Assembly: GCF_905404315.1 (NCBI RefSeq)
Contig: NC_066294.1
Coordinates: 9,883,501-9,947,500 of the forward strand
Length of the DNA: 64,000 nucleotides
Direction: 5' to 3'
Origin: Leptidea sinapis
Lineage: Eukaryota; Arthropoda; Insecta; Lepidoptera; Pieridae
Below the pieces are notes generated by a model. The model did no database searches. It saw nothing but the letters and a program-made list of their open reading frames with translations, and was not told the origin of the DNA. Positions 53,801 through 63,078 of this stretch are shown here, in pieces (positions within the stretch are counted from its first letter, which is position 1; every line of letters begins with the position of its first letter). The translations under genes and the position numbers were made by a program.

Positions 53801-56800
53801 GCGAGACATAAAATACATTTGTAAACAAAAAATACACCTACGCGTCCTAAAACGATTTTTTTTATGAAAATAAGGGACGAGACGATCAGGACGCTCAGCT
53901 GATGGTAATTGATACGACCCACCCAGTACAATGCAGTGCCGCTCAGGATTCTTGAAAAACCCAAAAATTCTGAGCGTAAGATGTTAAGTCTCATTTGCCC
54001 AGTAATTTCACTAGCTACGGCGCCCTAGAATTACTGCTTTTCGGCAGAAATAGGCGCCGTTGTGGTAACCATAATCTAGCCGGCATCCTGTGCAAAGGAG
54101 CCTCCCACTGGTCCTAAAATGGTGTGATAAGTTTTTATTAATTTGTGTGGTTTTGAAGGCGTCGAAAATCACATTAAAAAATGCGGTACACACAAACAGA
54201 CATACATAGCGAGCTAATAAAAGTGGGACGGACTAAGAAGTGTTTAAATTATTGTTTGTCATCGAAACATGTGCAAAGTTTAAATTCATATTAACATTTT
54301 AATGTGGGTGAAATTTGCTGATGGTAATTGATTCGCCCTGCCCATCACAATGCAGTGCCGCTCAGGATTATTGAAAAACTCAAAAGCTCTGAGCGGCACT
54401 ACAACTGCGCTCGTCACCTTGAGACATAAGATGTTAAGTTTGCCCAATCGTTTCACTAGTTACGACGCCCTTCAGACCGAAACACAATAATGAGTACACA
54501 TTTCACGGCGGAAAATGGCGCTGTTGTGGTACCCATAATCTAGCCGGCATCCTGTGCAAAGGAAACTCCCACTGGTAAATGTTCAAAGATTCTGTTACAT
54601 ATATACATAATAACAGTTCTTCTTCAGTTGAGGAATCGCTGACATTTTTGGGAATCAAACTACTCTTTCATTTAATTTAGTGATTGTCTAGTGTGAAATT
54701 CTGAGTATATTGAGTAGGATGAGTAGCACCTAGTTGCTACTCATTTTTACGAATGTTTTTCAAGTCCCTTCCAAGACTCTTCCAATGGTTGGTTGAAAAT
54801 ATTTTTTATAGTAAAGGCATAAAAAGGCATTTATTTCCTCAAAATTGATTCCTTTAGAATTCTTTTAGATGTCATTTCTAATAACTACTAGATACTACTA
54901 CCGCTTCGGAAACAAATGGCGCACTGAGAGAGAGGAAGCGGCGCAAGAAACTCTGCCAGCATTCTTTTTTTGCGCTCTTTTCAATAAAAATATATAATAT
55001 TGTACAGTCATTTCTATCGCTATAAAATAATCACTATCTAGTCCCAGGCTGTCCGATCATTTAGATATTCAGCAGTGGAGTAATAGGATTTACGACAGAG
55101 CCATTTTTTTATAATACATATAAATTTATTTATAGATAATGCCTGAACAGTGGCTGGGACTTTATTATAGAAGTGTATACATTTACCCTTAAAGCTATTA
55201 TGTATCTTATGAAGCCTACTAGAATTAGTTACAAGCAATCCCTTATATCTAGTGTTATAATAATGAAAATCACTATTAAGAGCTAAGTAAGTATTAAGAG
55301 CTTAGTATTAATGAATATTTAAATAAACCACATGTCAAAAACGCGGGTGTATTGGTTTTGAATACGAACAGAACTCTATATAACTTGGATTACAAATCAA
55401 GAACACAATTGACATAGATAAACTAGCGAGAAGAATTAACATGACCTGGAAAAATATTGGAATGAAACAATCTATGCTTTCAATAATATGAATATTTAAT
55501 TATATTTTCAGTTTTTGCATGCTTTTAATTAAAGCTGGATAGTGGCAACATTGTAATATTTAAGATCTGGACATACCCTATTCCAAGGCAAAATAAATAA
55601 TTTCATTTCATTTCAAGGTTTTTTGTTTAATTTATACTTATTCGTTTGTAAGGTCCTCCATTCAATGATATTAATATCTAACGGTTTTTTGCTTTGGGTT
55701 ACGATGCAGTCATTAGTATCGGAGGTATTTTTAGGGTTCCGTATCCAAATGGCAAAAAACGTAACCCTAAAGGACTCTACCCACTACAACGTATCATACC
55801 ATGACCGTGCTATGAAGGTATCAGGCAAAAAATATTCTCTGTATTAAAAAGTATGAGACCACGCCCGACCGTACCGACCAGCACCGTAGCATGCCATGCA
55901 CGGAGCGGCAAGTATTGTCGGCGAGAATATTTTGCCGGTGGCGATACGCTCTGTGCATGACACACGACGTTACCACACCGGTGCGTGCAGGCGGCGAAAT
56001 GGTGAGCACCCGCGTTATAACCGCGTAAGATGGCCGTTATAAACGCGTTGCCAATCAGGTGAATTACTACAAACGCGACAACAGCGCACAGGGACCGCTC
56101 GGATATGGCACTCGGATGATACGGAGATGATATGCGGACCCTCCCGTCACTAAAATCGTTACGCACGGGCTTGTCACGCGGATGATAATGAGATGATATG
56201 CTGACGCTCCGGTCATTAAAGCCGATACATACGACTTTGATACGTAATTGATACGCTCTAGTGGGCATAGTAGAGCGTATCATGTTGCTTGTCGTGTCTG
56301 ATACGTTCATAGCACGGTCATGGTATGATACGTTGTAGTAGGTAGAGTCCTTTATAGATTCGTCATGTGTGACTATCTGTCCGTGTTCGTGTGTCACAGC
56401 CATGTTTTTCCGAAACTATGTTTAAGAACTATACTGTCGAAAATTGGTAAGTAGATGTGTTCTGTGAACCGCATTAAGATTTTCACACAAAAATAAAAAA
56501 ATAAATACGATACATTTTGGGGGTTCTTTAAACTTAGAACTGAAACTCATGAGGTATTTGTGGATAGGTATTCAAGAATTTTCTAAACTGAATAGTTTGC
56601 GCGTTCCAAAGTGGTAAAATGTTTCGTCGTCAAAAATTGAAGTTGACAGTAAACCTCTATTTTGATGCACGCACAACGTGAAATACAAATCGCGAGTGTA
56701 AGACGTAGCTTGTCACGCACGCAAAATCTGGCCTGTTTTCATCGGGTGTCTAGCAGCAAGAGGTAGGTACTTTCTAGAGGTATAAATTATCTAAAATCGT

Positions 56801-59800
56801 CATACAGTGCAAATCTCTTTAAACTGTTCTGTGGTGCAAATGAGCTCTCATCATTTATACGTATTAAAAAAAACTTCTTACTAGATCTCGTTCAAACCAA
56901 TTTTCGGTGGAAGTTTGCAGGGTAGTGTACATCATATTTATTTATTTATACTTTTATAAAACGGCGTAAGCCAATTACTATATTAAACTGAGTAATTAAT
57001 TACAAATAAACAAACTAAACATATTACACAAATAATTCGGATCCGGATTCCACACACACATAGCTGTCTGCTGGTTCAGATGTAAAATCCCCAGAGTTCC
57101 TCAAAACAAAGCCTAAAATTCAATAGGATTCCTTTGCCAGAGTGGTAATATGATCATGGAAGGTTAACTTTCAATCGAATGTGACACCCAGGTCTTTGAT
57201 AGTTTCTGGTCTAGATATCGAATCGCTACCTATTTTATAATCAAACTCTATTGTGCACCACTTTCGACCGAAATTCATGGCATAGCATTTGGACGTATTA
57301 AATGCCATACGGTTCCACAAGCTCCACTGGAACACATCTTACACATCATTTTGGAGTGCCATGCAATCTGAATCAGATTTGATCTCTTTGAAGAGTTTTA
57401 GGTCATCAACATAATGGAGACACCGAGAATTATCAAACACATCTGGAAGATTATTCATCATTAAGAGAAACAGAAGAGGCCCCAGTATCGATCCCTGACT
57501 AACCCCAGATCGCGTCTGGTAACGATTGGATTCGAACAGACCAAGCCCGACATATTGTTGTCCGTTGTAGAAGTAGTCTGCGATAAGTCGAAGAAGTTTT
57601 GGTGAATGCAAATGGCGCTAAGTTTTTGTAACAATATGTCATTATTGACCCTCTCAAATGCTTTCTCGGAGTCAAAGTAGAGCACGTCAACCTGAGACCC
57701 ACGATCTAGTTTGTCAGAGAAAAAATCAACAAGTGACAACAAGTTAGTGTCTACAGATCTTTTCTAAAACCATGCTGTTTGCCACAAATGTATTTGTCCA
57801 CTTGCGCGTATATGTAGTTGTGAATAATGCTTTGAATTACCCTTGCGGGCGAAGACAACACTGCAATGGACGGTACTCTTCACCTTAAATTTATCAGAGC
57901 TTCATATAATTTTTTGTTTTATCATTCTTTTATTTTGGAAGTTACGGGGGGAGGGGGAACACACATATTACCACTTTGGAAAGATTCTCTTGCCCAAACT
58001 ATTCAGTTTAGAAAAAAATAATGTTAGAAACCTCAATATCATTTTTAAAGACCTATTCATACACGTATGGGTTTGAAAAAAAAATTTGAGTTTCAGTTCT
58101 AAGTATTTTTAACCCCCAAAATTTATTGTTTTTCTCTATTTTTTGTGTGAAAATGTTAATACGGTTCATAGAATACATCTACTTACCATGTTTCAACAGT
58201 ATAGTTCTTATAGTTTTGGTAAAAAGTGGCTGTGACATACACGGACAGACAGACAGACATGACGAATCTATAAGGGTTCCGTTTTTGCCATTGGGCTACG
58301 GAACCCTGAAAAGGAAAGAGATTATTCAATAAAAGAGATTCAAAATTGTGACGCCTTAGCTAATTGTGACTTATTGGACCCAGAGACTTGCACCGAGAGA
58401 AGACCGGGAGGGATCAATATTGCGTTGAACGTTGGAAGAGCGCGGGGAACGGAGGGCGCGGGGCGACCCCGTTTCCATGGCAACGCGCCCACACAAGCCC
58501 TCTCTCATCCGCGTTCAGACGATATCCTATTTATGCCGATTTCCGTGGGCGAACCCAATTGAAACAATTAACATAATATCATCCGACGCTATCGAATGTA
58601 ACTATATTTAAAAATAACACTTTTAAAATTAGAATGCGTGTAATCAGTAATCCATATTTGAAAAAAACTTATATTGCAGCCGCACACTGACTAATTCCGA
58701 TTCGATTTAGTTTTTCGTGTGCTATAGTACATCTCAATAGGAAAGTCCAATTAGTTTTTTTTTGGAACGAAAATAAAAACGGCGTTTTTTCAGAAGAAAC
58801 AATGGAGCGTACCGTCAGTCGCCACCCACTTTCTCTCGCAATACCAGAGGATTGACAGGAACGTTGACGGCGGCCTGTTGGGTGGTTGTGGGGTTCTTTG
58901 AAGGCTCCCGTATGGTTCTGTCTTGGAAACCCCGCGCAAGTTAATTCTTTTTGAAAGAGCGCTCGAACGGAACCCTAGAGGTCGCGGGTTCGAGTCACAC
59001 ATTGTTCATAAATTTTGGTTACAAATTTAATTTGTATAATTAATCCCAGAAGTGAGCGTTAGCACTTTAAAATAACAAATTATTATCAAAAAGAGGTCTA
59101 CTTATATTCTAAGGGCCTTTCACTTTTGTTGACCACAGCTCTTATGCATTTTTCTCACCTTTTAGACTACTCTATGTATATATATATATTTCATTATTAT
59201 AACACTAGAAATGAGGGATTGCTTGTAACTAATTCTAGTAGGCTTCTTAAGGTTGTAAGTGTGATTTTTATATGGACCCATCTTTGGGTAAAGGCCTACT
59301 CCATTTCTTTCCATCTTTTCCTATCCTTGTTCAAGTGTAGCCAGTCCTTGGTTATCTTGTTGTCTTATGCTTTCCATACAATAGCTTTAAGGGTAAATGT
59401 AAACACTTTTATAATAAAGTTCCAGCTACTGTTCAGGCATTATCTATAAATAAATTTAAATGTGTTATTAAAAGATTATGATTGTTTTATAGCGATAGGA
59501 ATGACTGTACAATATTGTATATTTTTATTTAAACGAGCGGAAAAAAAAGAATGCTGGGAGAGTTTCTTGCGCCGCTTCTTCTCTCTAAGAGCGCCATTTG
59601 TTTGTCTTAAATACGTGCCTTTTATGCCTTTTTATAAAACATACTATGTATCCTTTATTCTGGTATACCTCCGGATCCGTGGACATATCGGGGATGTACT
59701 CCTCGTCATAAAAAATTACCAGTGGGCGGCTCCTTTGCACAGGATGCCGGCTGGATTATGGATACCAAAACGGAGCCTATTTCTGTCGTGAAGCACTAAT

Positions 59801-62636
59801 GTGTTAGCATTATTGTGTTTTGGTCAGAAGGGCGCCGTATCTAGCAGTTACTAACATCTTATGTTTCAAGGTAACGAGCGCAATTGTAGTGCCGCTCAGA
59901 ATTTTTGGTGTATTTCATTACCATCAATTCGTATCAATTACCATCAGCTGAACGTATTGCTCGTCTCGTCCCTTATTTTCATATAAATAAAGTTCTCATA
60001 ACTTACATTATTATGTTTAATTCCAACGGTCCTTATTATTTAATTAACGTGTTTAAGTTTTAATTCGTAGATGCAAAGATAAACAATTTGTGTGCTCGTC
60101 GGGGGATTGCATACCTCCACACTGGCGATGCGACAAGGAGGCAGATTGTCCAGATAATTCTGACGAGACTGAATGTCGTAAGTTCAAAGCCTTTTTTGTT
60201 TTTTAGAAATTATGCCAGGATATATTTATGTTTTCTTTTAATAACTTTTTTCTAGTGAAATGATATTTTTTTTTGTAAATTAAAGTTATTGCAATCAATT
60301 AAGTCATGGGTTAATCAAAGTCAAAGTGAAAGTTAAAATATTTTATTGACATAAAATCATATAATAATAATTTTAAGCTTTTAATATTCCATATCTTCAA
60401 GTGTCTTACCTAATGTTAGTAGGTATCTTATTGTCTGGCTGTAAGTGTGGGTTTTACTTTATTTTTATATGGACCCGGCCGGATCACTTGGCGTTGCGTA
60501 GAGACGTCGCTTCATTATGTCTTCTACCGCATTTATCACGGGGAGTGTTCCGAAGAGCTGTTTAACCTGATTCCTGCCGCCGAATACCACCTTCGCGCGC
60601 CACGCCACAAGTTGTGCGGTTTTCAAGGAGCTTTCTCCCTCGTAATACAAAGCTGTGGAATGAGCTTCCTTGTGCGGTGTTTCTGGAACAATGCCTCTGG
60701 TGTTGCAAGAGAATGTGGGCGGCGGTGATCACTTAACACCAGGTGACCCGTACGCTCGTTCGTCCTCCTATTCCATAAAAAAAAACATCCTTGGGTAAAG
60801 GTCTACTCCATTTCTTTCCATCTCTTCCTATCCTTGTTCAACTGTAGCCAGTCCTTAGGTATCTTGGTGTCTGGTTGAAGTGTGGTTTTCATTTGATTTT
60901 TATATGGACCCATACTTGGGTAGAGGCCTACTCCATTTCTTTCCATCTTTTCCTATCCTTGTTCAAGTGTAGCCAGTCCTTGGGTATCTTGTTGTCTTAT
61001 GCTCTTCATTTATAAATGTTTATTACACGATATTACATTGTAATCAATATTTTTATAAAAAAAGAGCCCGCTGAGTTTCTTGCGCCCGTTCATCTCAGGT
61101 CTGGGCAGTCTATTTTGAATGGGTGGTAGTTTTTGAAGTTCAATAAGTGATTTAGAATCCTATTTTTATTAAACACATTTGAATTTGAACTAAATAACAA
61201 AAACTTATTATTTCAAAGCTGTCGATTTCCTACAATGCGGGGAGAATGAAATCCAATGCGAAAACGGCAAGTGTATTCGTAAAGATTTCCAATGTGATGG
61301 AGACAATGACTGTGGGGACTGGACTGATGAAGACTCCTGTCCTCTACTGCCTGGAAACTGCAATGCTGCTGAATATAAGTAAGTTAAACATCCCTGTAAG
61401 AATAATATAAGCTGTGTATCTTGCGACGAATCTGCTTTCCTAGAGCAATATAATGAGGGTGCCTCTTAGGCCAGACATCTAACAACTGCGTATATAAACA
61501 ATTTGTTGTGTTTTTAAAGTGATAACCCACTTATTCAAGTCTCGGGTTGTGGCTTGCCAGATGAAGCAAAAACCAACAAGAGTTGAACAAGGCATACGAG
61601 ATTTTATGACGATACGTCACTCAAAGCTCAGTTGCAAGAGCACTCGCTAGAGTTCTTGGGTTCGAGTCCCGCATCGTTCATAAAATTTGTTTTCAAACTT
61701 AAGTTTAAAATAGTAGTAATTACAGTATGGTGATTGGCGACGAAGTATTATCCGGCTAAGTTTGAATGCGAACAGATAGCTTAAGACGTAGTGGATTTCG
61801 GCTATCTCCGCTTTTTATAAGATTATAGCTGTCATCTGTCAATCAATCAATGACTGCACTTTTTATACAATCGAGTGAATCGCTTTTTTCTTACAAAATT
61901 TCGGTAGTCTGGTAGAGTAGTCTGGTAAGACCTTGTCCTTAATATCGCTTTCCATCAAACATTACAGACAAACGCGACAAAATATTGTCATATAAAAAAT
62001 ATTGTCCAACCTGAACCTTGATATTTTAATAAGTAGCGCCAAAATATTAACGGTCTTACAAATAAACTTGGCATAAAGTTATACCTGAGAATAAACCAAG
62101 AATGCAATATGTTCACTATATCGCTGACAAGACTGTCAATGCAATGATAATTCTGAATTTTTCCGAATGTCAGGCAGAGTTCAAATAAACGCGGAAAACT
62201 TAAGTATCCATCCCTACTCAGTAGTTATACCTCCAAATAAATGAATCGCAAGCAAAATGTCTATTTTATAAAAATACAAAATGTTTATTCCCAGGTATAA
62301 CTTTATGCTAATTTTATTTGAAAGGCCGTAATAGTGTGCTGTCCTTATTTTGTAAATATTCTTTTAAATAACTTAAGTCGAAATAATAATGGTGGTTATG
62401 TATATAGCTTATTTTGGCTAAGTATCATTCTAAGTATTATTCATCCCGAATTTGGAAAAAAAATAAAATTTATTTTAATCTTTAGGTGTAATGATGGACG
62501 CTGTATCCCTGAGCGGTGGAGGTGCAACATGGAGAAGGATTGCACCGATGGTGATGACGAGTTGGACTGCGAAGCCCTGGGAATTAGAAACTGCACCCTC
62601 GATGAACATATGTGTGAAGACCGCAGATGCATTTCG
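47743..62636 (+). CDS. Lrp4: LDL-receptor-related protein, LRP4-like, 5' portion (8 exons; continues past window end)
   Basis: Join 47743-47806, 48918-49100, 51276-51394, 52181-52385, 52895-53024, 60071-60177, 61219-61378, 62486-62636. This gives 1119 nt, 373 codons, all GT-AG and in phase. Seen: signal peptide (1-21), Pro/Gly-rich segment to about residue 82, an acidic stretch (VVADDIDDGHDD), then LDLa modules at 114-149, 153-190, 196-230, 235-269, 276-310, 317-351 and the start of a seventh at 359. Each complete module carries the DGDNDC...SDE-like calcium-binding acidic cluster; module 6 is weaker (CNMEKDC...DDE). Known: LRPs are type I receptors with LDLa ligand-binding repeats, EGF modules and YWTD propellers. 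LRP4 organises synapses and the neuromuscular junction. Module 1 has eight cysteines including a CxCI step, as I remember for LRP4. Alternatives: another large LRP (LRP1 or LRP2 type). The propellers that would decide lie outside the window. Confidence 0.72.
47890..48260 (-). pseudogene. RTE-type C-terminal remnant in LRP intron 1
   Basis: Longer antisense copy of the RTE 3' coding end (CGGAAGACGTCCACTGCTGG through GGTACGTGGTCGCCATTCGA). The coding direction is -. A 151-codon open frame on + here is a shadow. Confidence 0.65.
48468..48862 (-). repeat. LINE family G 3' fragment in LRP intron 1
   Basis: Same orientation and blocks as 54785-55300 (ATAATCATAATCTAGTCCCA, CAGTGGCTGGGACTGCGAAT, TTACCCTTAAAGCTATTATG). 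It ends about 55 bases before LRP exon 2. Confidence 0.75.
48918..49100 (+). CDS. Lrp4: LRP exon 2: proline-rich N-terminal segment
   Basis: Acceptor gatcag, donor gtaagt, phase 1 to phase 1. Encodes residues 22-82 with PPYQPPAIGISGPIQVPGF, low-complexity Pro/Gly sequence expected to be disordered. GC content and codon use stand out from the AT-rich flanks. Two other frames are also open, but only this one joins its neighbours in phase. Confidence 0.65.
49210..49490 (+). repeat. tRNA-derived SINE family B (full) in LRP intron 2
   Basis: The head has a perfect A box (TAGCCGAGTGG) and B box (GGGTTCGAATCCC), and a CCGGG/CCCGG T-arm, then about 200 bp of body ending near ATAATTTGTGTAAAAAAAA. Acceptor-stem pairing is poor and the body is attached, so this is a SINE, not a tRNA gene. 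Confidence 0.8.
49491..50154. other. LRP intron 2, no recognised feature
   Basis: Unique-looking sequence between a SINE and a retroelement ORF1 fragment. I see no exon that would be in phase. Confidence 0.4.
50155..50480 (-). pseudogene. Retroelement ORF1-like C-terminal fragment
   Basis: The - strand frame 50217-50480 reads KRRPPGRNECGTAPIGQNQL, LRPVVPAPYIYVSRFHYTTK and NSFVVRVPTEHM. After a frameshift it continues TFLDLKLWPKGE. From memory this resembles the C-terminal domain of the ORF often annotated in Lepidoptera as zinc finger DNA binding protein, carried by LINEs (YVSRFH..T...I..YL...SFVVRVP...FWPKG). It lies between LRP exons 2 and 3, in a GC-richer patch. Confidence 0.65.
50895..51125 (+). 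repeat. Unclassified repeat family I, copy 2, with tRNA-like head
   Basis: Begins with ATTAGGATAGGCAAAGGGTT / CAAGCCCGTACAGCCGTATT, also seen at 44305-44360, then matches family I (AATAGCACGAGGAATAATTT). Possibly a SINE. Confidence 0.5.
51276..51394 (+). CDS. Lrp4: LRP exon 3: acidic linker and start of LDLa 1
   Basis: Acceptor atttgcag, donor gtacat (phase 0). Joined to exon 2 it reads ...DAWHPNGRIYINPRESYV, then an Asp-rich run and CHLPCSKEFFSCQ, which opens the first LDLa module (C110, C114, C121). Confidence 0.8.
51724..51950 (+). repeat. tRNA-derived SINE family C, long form, in LRP intron 3
   Basis: Same 5' part and core as the copy at 16978 (GATGAAGCCACAACCTGAGA; GAGGCGCGGGTTCAAGTCTC), 230 bases before exon 4. 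Confidence 0.72.
52181..52385 (+). CDS. Lrp4: LRP exon 4: rest of LDLa 1 and all of LDLa 2
   Basis: Acceptor tatacag, donor gtatgt (phase 1). TSCKCIELEKRCDGVVDC completes module 1. Module 2 runs from C153 to C190 with LCDGDNDCGDFSDETHC, a textbook calcium-binding LDLa end. Confidence 0.95.
52895..53024 (+). CDS. Lrp4: LRP exon 5: LDLa 3
   Basis: One complete 35-residue LDLa module (CTEEQFQC...WLCDGDNDCRDGSDEINC, residues 196-230). Donor gtaagt, phase 2. A possible N-glycosylation site (NCT) lies at N195. Confidence 0.95.
53490..53605 (-). pseudogene. LINE 3' end fragment
   Basis: About 115 bases matching the 3' end of the 36200-36660 LINE (GATCACCGCCGCCCACATTC, AACAGGAGCGTTGC). It lies in the long LRP intron. 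Confidence 0.55.
53853..54110 (-). repeat. SINE-like family A, copy 13, with target-site duplication
   Basis: Antisense copy flanked by the 9-bp direct repeat GTCCTAAAA (53844-53852 and 54111-54119). This fixes the element ends and shows it moved by retrotransposition. An internal deletion of about 40 bp removes the middle of the consensus. Confidence 0.88.
54314..54574 (-). repeat. SINE-like family A, copy 14
   Basis: Antisense, lacks the 3' tail; 200 bp from copy 13. Confidence 0.78.
54785..55300 (-). pseudogene. LINE C-terminus and 3' UTR (family G)
   Basis: The - strand frame 55038-55238 reads LLVTNSSRLHKIHNSFKGKC, CIHFYNKVPATVQALSINKF and KSYYSTAEYLNDRTAW, the C-terminus of a lepidopteran LINE reverse transcriptase. 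It is followed by a conserved 3' UTR (GCGCCGCTTCCTCTC... on -). Further copies lie at 13668, 48468 and 59185. Confidence 0.75.
55732..58306. repeat. Composite inverted-repeat block in the long LRP intron
   Basis: Outer ends are inverted: 55732 TAGGGTTCCGTATCCAAATG and, complemented from 58306, CAGGGTTCCGTAGCCCAATG. Inner inverted repeats: 55760-55815 against 56295-56355 (TACAACGTATCATACCATGA), and 56350-56600 against 57950-58290 (AAGAACTATACTGTCGAAAA). A LINE fragment lies inside. Reads as two or more related foldback elements that trapped other DNA. Confidence 0.55.
57160..57845 (-). pseudogene. LINE reverse transcriptase fragment with frameshifts
   Basis: On the - strand: VDVLYFDSEKAFERVNNDIL (motif A), SGVSQGSILGPLLFLLMMNN (motif B), CLHYVDDLKLF (motif C, YVDD), then a degenerate CYAMNFGRKWC...DLGVTFD region. 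Overlapping frames near 57461-57611 show at least one frameshift. It lies in the long LRP intron, inside the repeat-flanked block 55732-58306. Confidence 0.85.
58370..58560. promoter_or_regulatory. GC/CpG-rich intronic segment with an RFX X-box
   Basis: About 190 bases of high GC and CpG in an AT-rich intron. GTTTCCATGGCAAC at 58471-58484 fits every position of the RFX X-box consensus GTHNYYATRRNAAC. A 60-codon frame crosses it but does not join LRP exons and is not recognised. Could be an enhancer or alternative promoter, or a repeat of unknown family. Confidence 0.4.
58795..58925 (-). pseudogene. LINE 3' end fragment, degenerate
   Basis: Weak match to the same LINE end (CGCCACCCACTTTCTCTCGC, ACCAGAGGATTGACAGGAAC). 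It lies immediately upstream of a tRNA-like SINE copy. Confidence 0.45.
58948..59046 (+). repeat. tRNA-derived SINE family C, short form
   Basis: Core only: AAAGAGCGCTCGAACGGAAC, GTCGCGGGTTCGAGTCACAC, then TTTGGTTACAAATTTAATTT. Confidence 0.7.
59185..59640 (+). repeat. LINE family G 3' fragment with an internal insert
   Basis: Carries the family G blocks (CACTAGAAATGAGGGATTGC, GTTCCAGCTACTGTTCAGGC, GCGCCGCTTCTTCTCTCTAA). The two halves are separated at about 59255-59385 by a fragment (ATGGACCCATCTTTGGGTAA) that recurs alone at 60785-61005. Confidence 0.7.
59720..59988 (+). repeat. SINE-like family A, copy 15
   Basis: Sense copy with a deletion at GTATCTAGCAGTTACTAAC. Ends 82 bases before the acceptor of LRP exon 6. 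Confidence 0.78.
60071..60177 (+). CDS. Lrp4: LRP exon 6: LDLa 4
   Basis: One complete module, residues 235-269 (CKDKQFVC...WRCDKEADCPDNSDETEC). It follows a 7-kb intron and joins exon 5 in phase 2 with no residues missing between modules. Donor gtaag, phase 1. Confidence 0.95.
60445..60785 (+). pseudogene. LINE C-terminal fragment, same family as 36200-36660
   Basis: Reads ITWRCVETSLHYVFYRIYHG then GECSEELFNLIPAAEYHLR, then is shortened by an internal deletion and ends with the common 3' part (GTGGGCGGCGGTGATCACTT). It lies in the intron between LRP exons 6 and 7. Confidence 0.7.
61020..61185 (+). repeat. LINE 3' region (family D), partial
   Basis: Contains GAGCCCGCTGAGTTTCTTGC and GGGTGGTAGTTTTTGAAGTT and ends ATTTGAATTTGAAC, a tail typical of these LINEs. 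It lies 34 bases before the acceptor of LRP exon 7. Confidence 0.65.
61219..61378 (+). CDS. Lrp4: LRP exon 7: LDLa 5
   Basis: Residues 270-322. Module C276-C310 with QCDGDNDCGDWTDEDSC (SDE replaced by TDE), then the linker PLLPGN and the first residues of module 6. Acceptor tttcaaag is a weak acceptor. Donor gtaagt, phase 2. Confidence 0.94.
61545..61705 (+). repeat. tRNA-derived SINE family C, degenerate
   Basis: GATGAAGCAAAAACCAACAA and GGGTTCGAGTCCCGCATCGT mark a divergent copy in the intron after LRP exon 7. Confidence 0.65.
61720..61905 (+). repeat. Unclassified repeat family J, copy 2
   Basis: Directly follows a family C SINE; matches 41115-41285 along its whole length. Confidence 0.6.
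62068..62311. mobile_element. Palindromic MITE (family K), copy 2
   Basis: Ends TTGGCATAAAGTTATACCTG / CAGGTATAACTTTATGCTAA, with the ATAAACCAAGAATGCAA core. Lies in the intron before LRP exon 8. Confidence 0.65.
62486..62636 (+). CDS. Lrp4: LRP exon 8: LDLa 6 and start of LDLa 7
   Basis: Completes module 6 (CNDGRCIPERWRCNMEKDC..., 317-351) and opens module 7 (CTLDEHMCEDRRCIS, 359-373). Donor gtaaag, phase 0. Module 6 has Asn at the usual first acidic position and DDE for SDE, so its calcium site may be weak. The next exon lies beyond 64000. Confidence 0.94.
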
Positions 62637-63078
62637 GTAAAGATTTTCAGTTTACAATAGAAGTAGAAGATAATTAGGTTCAACAATATCACGTCATATC
62701 TGCAAATATGTTTCGAAAATTAAAACAAAACGAAAATGAAATATTTAAGCATGCAAAATCTTGTCCGTTTATGATAAAGTGAAGCAAATTCTATTGAGTT
62801 AATACTTTTTTAGTGAAATAATAAGATTGCAAAAGATAAAACATCCTATACAAACTAGAGCCATAACTGAGAAGCGGTTGTCGATTCTCCGGGCCTGCAA
62901 CTTGTACGGCGAACGAACTGCCGATTACCTAATACCTCGCTTGCTAAGCTGAGCTGCCCTTCATTGAACGGCAAAATTTAACTACCAAAAACATTAATTA
63001 TTATAGACTAAAGGATTATCTATTAAGAAAACTATAGTAGCTAACAGAATTTGCACCTGCTAAGTTATATCTTGACGA
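62637..63078. other. LRP intron 8, 5' part
   Basis: AT-rich, no exon in phase 0 with LDLa-type cysteines found before the SINE at 63079 or from there to the window end. Confidence 0.45.

Noticed and set aside
55810..56403. 197-codon gene on the - strand
   Set aside because: No signal, domain or start context; the sequence consists of internally repeated blocks, which keep frames open by chance.
58374..58562. Additional LRP exon or small gene in the GC-rich patch
   Set aside because: LRP exons 5 and 6 join exactly between LDLa modules with no missing sequence, and the peptide has no cysteine pattern.
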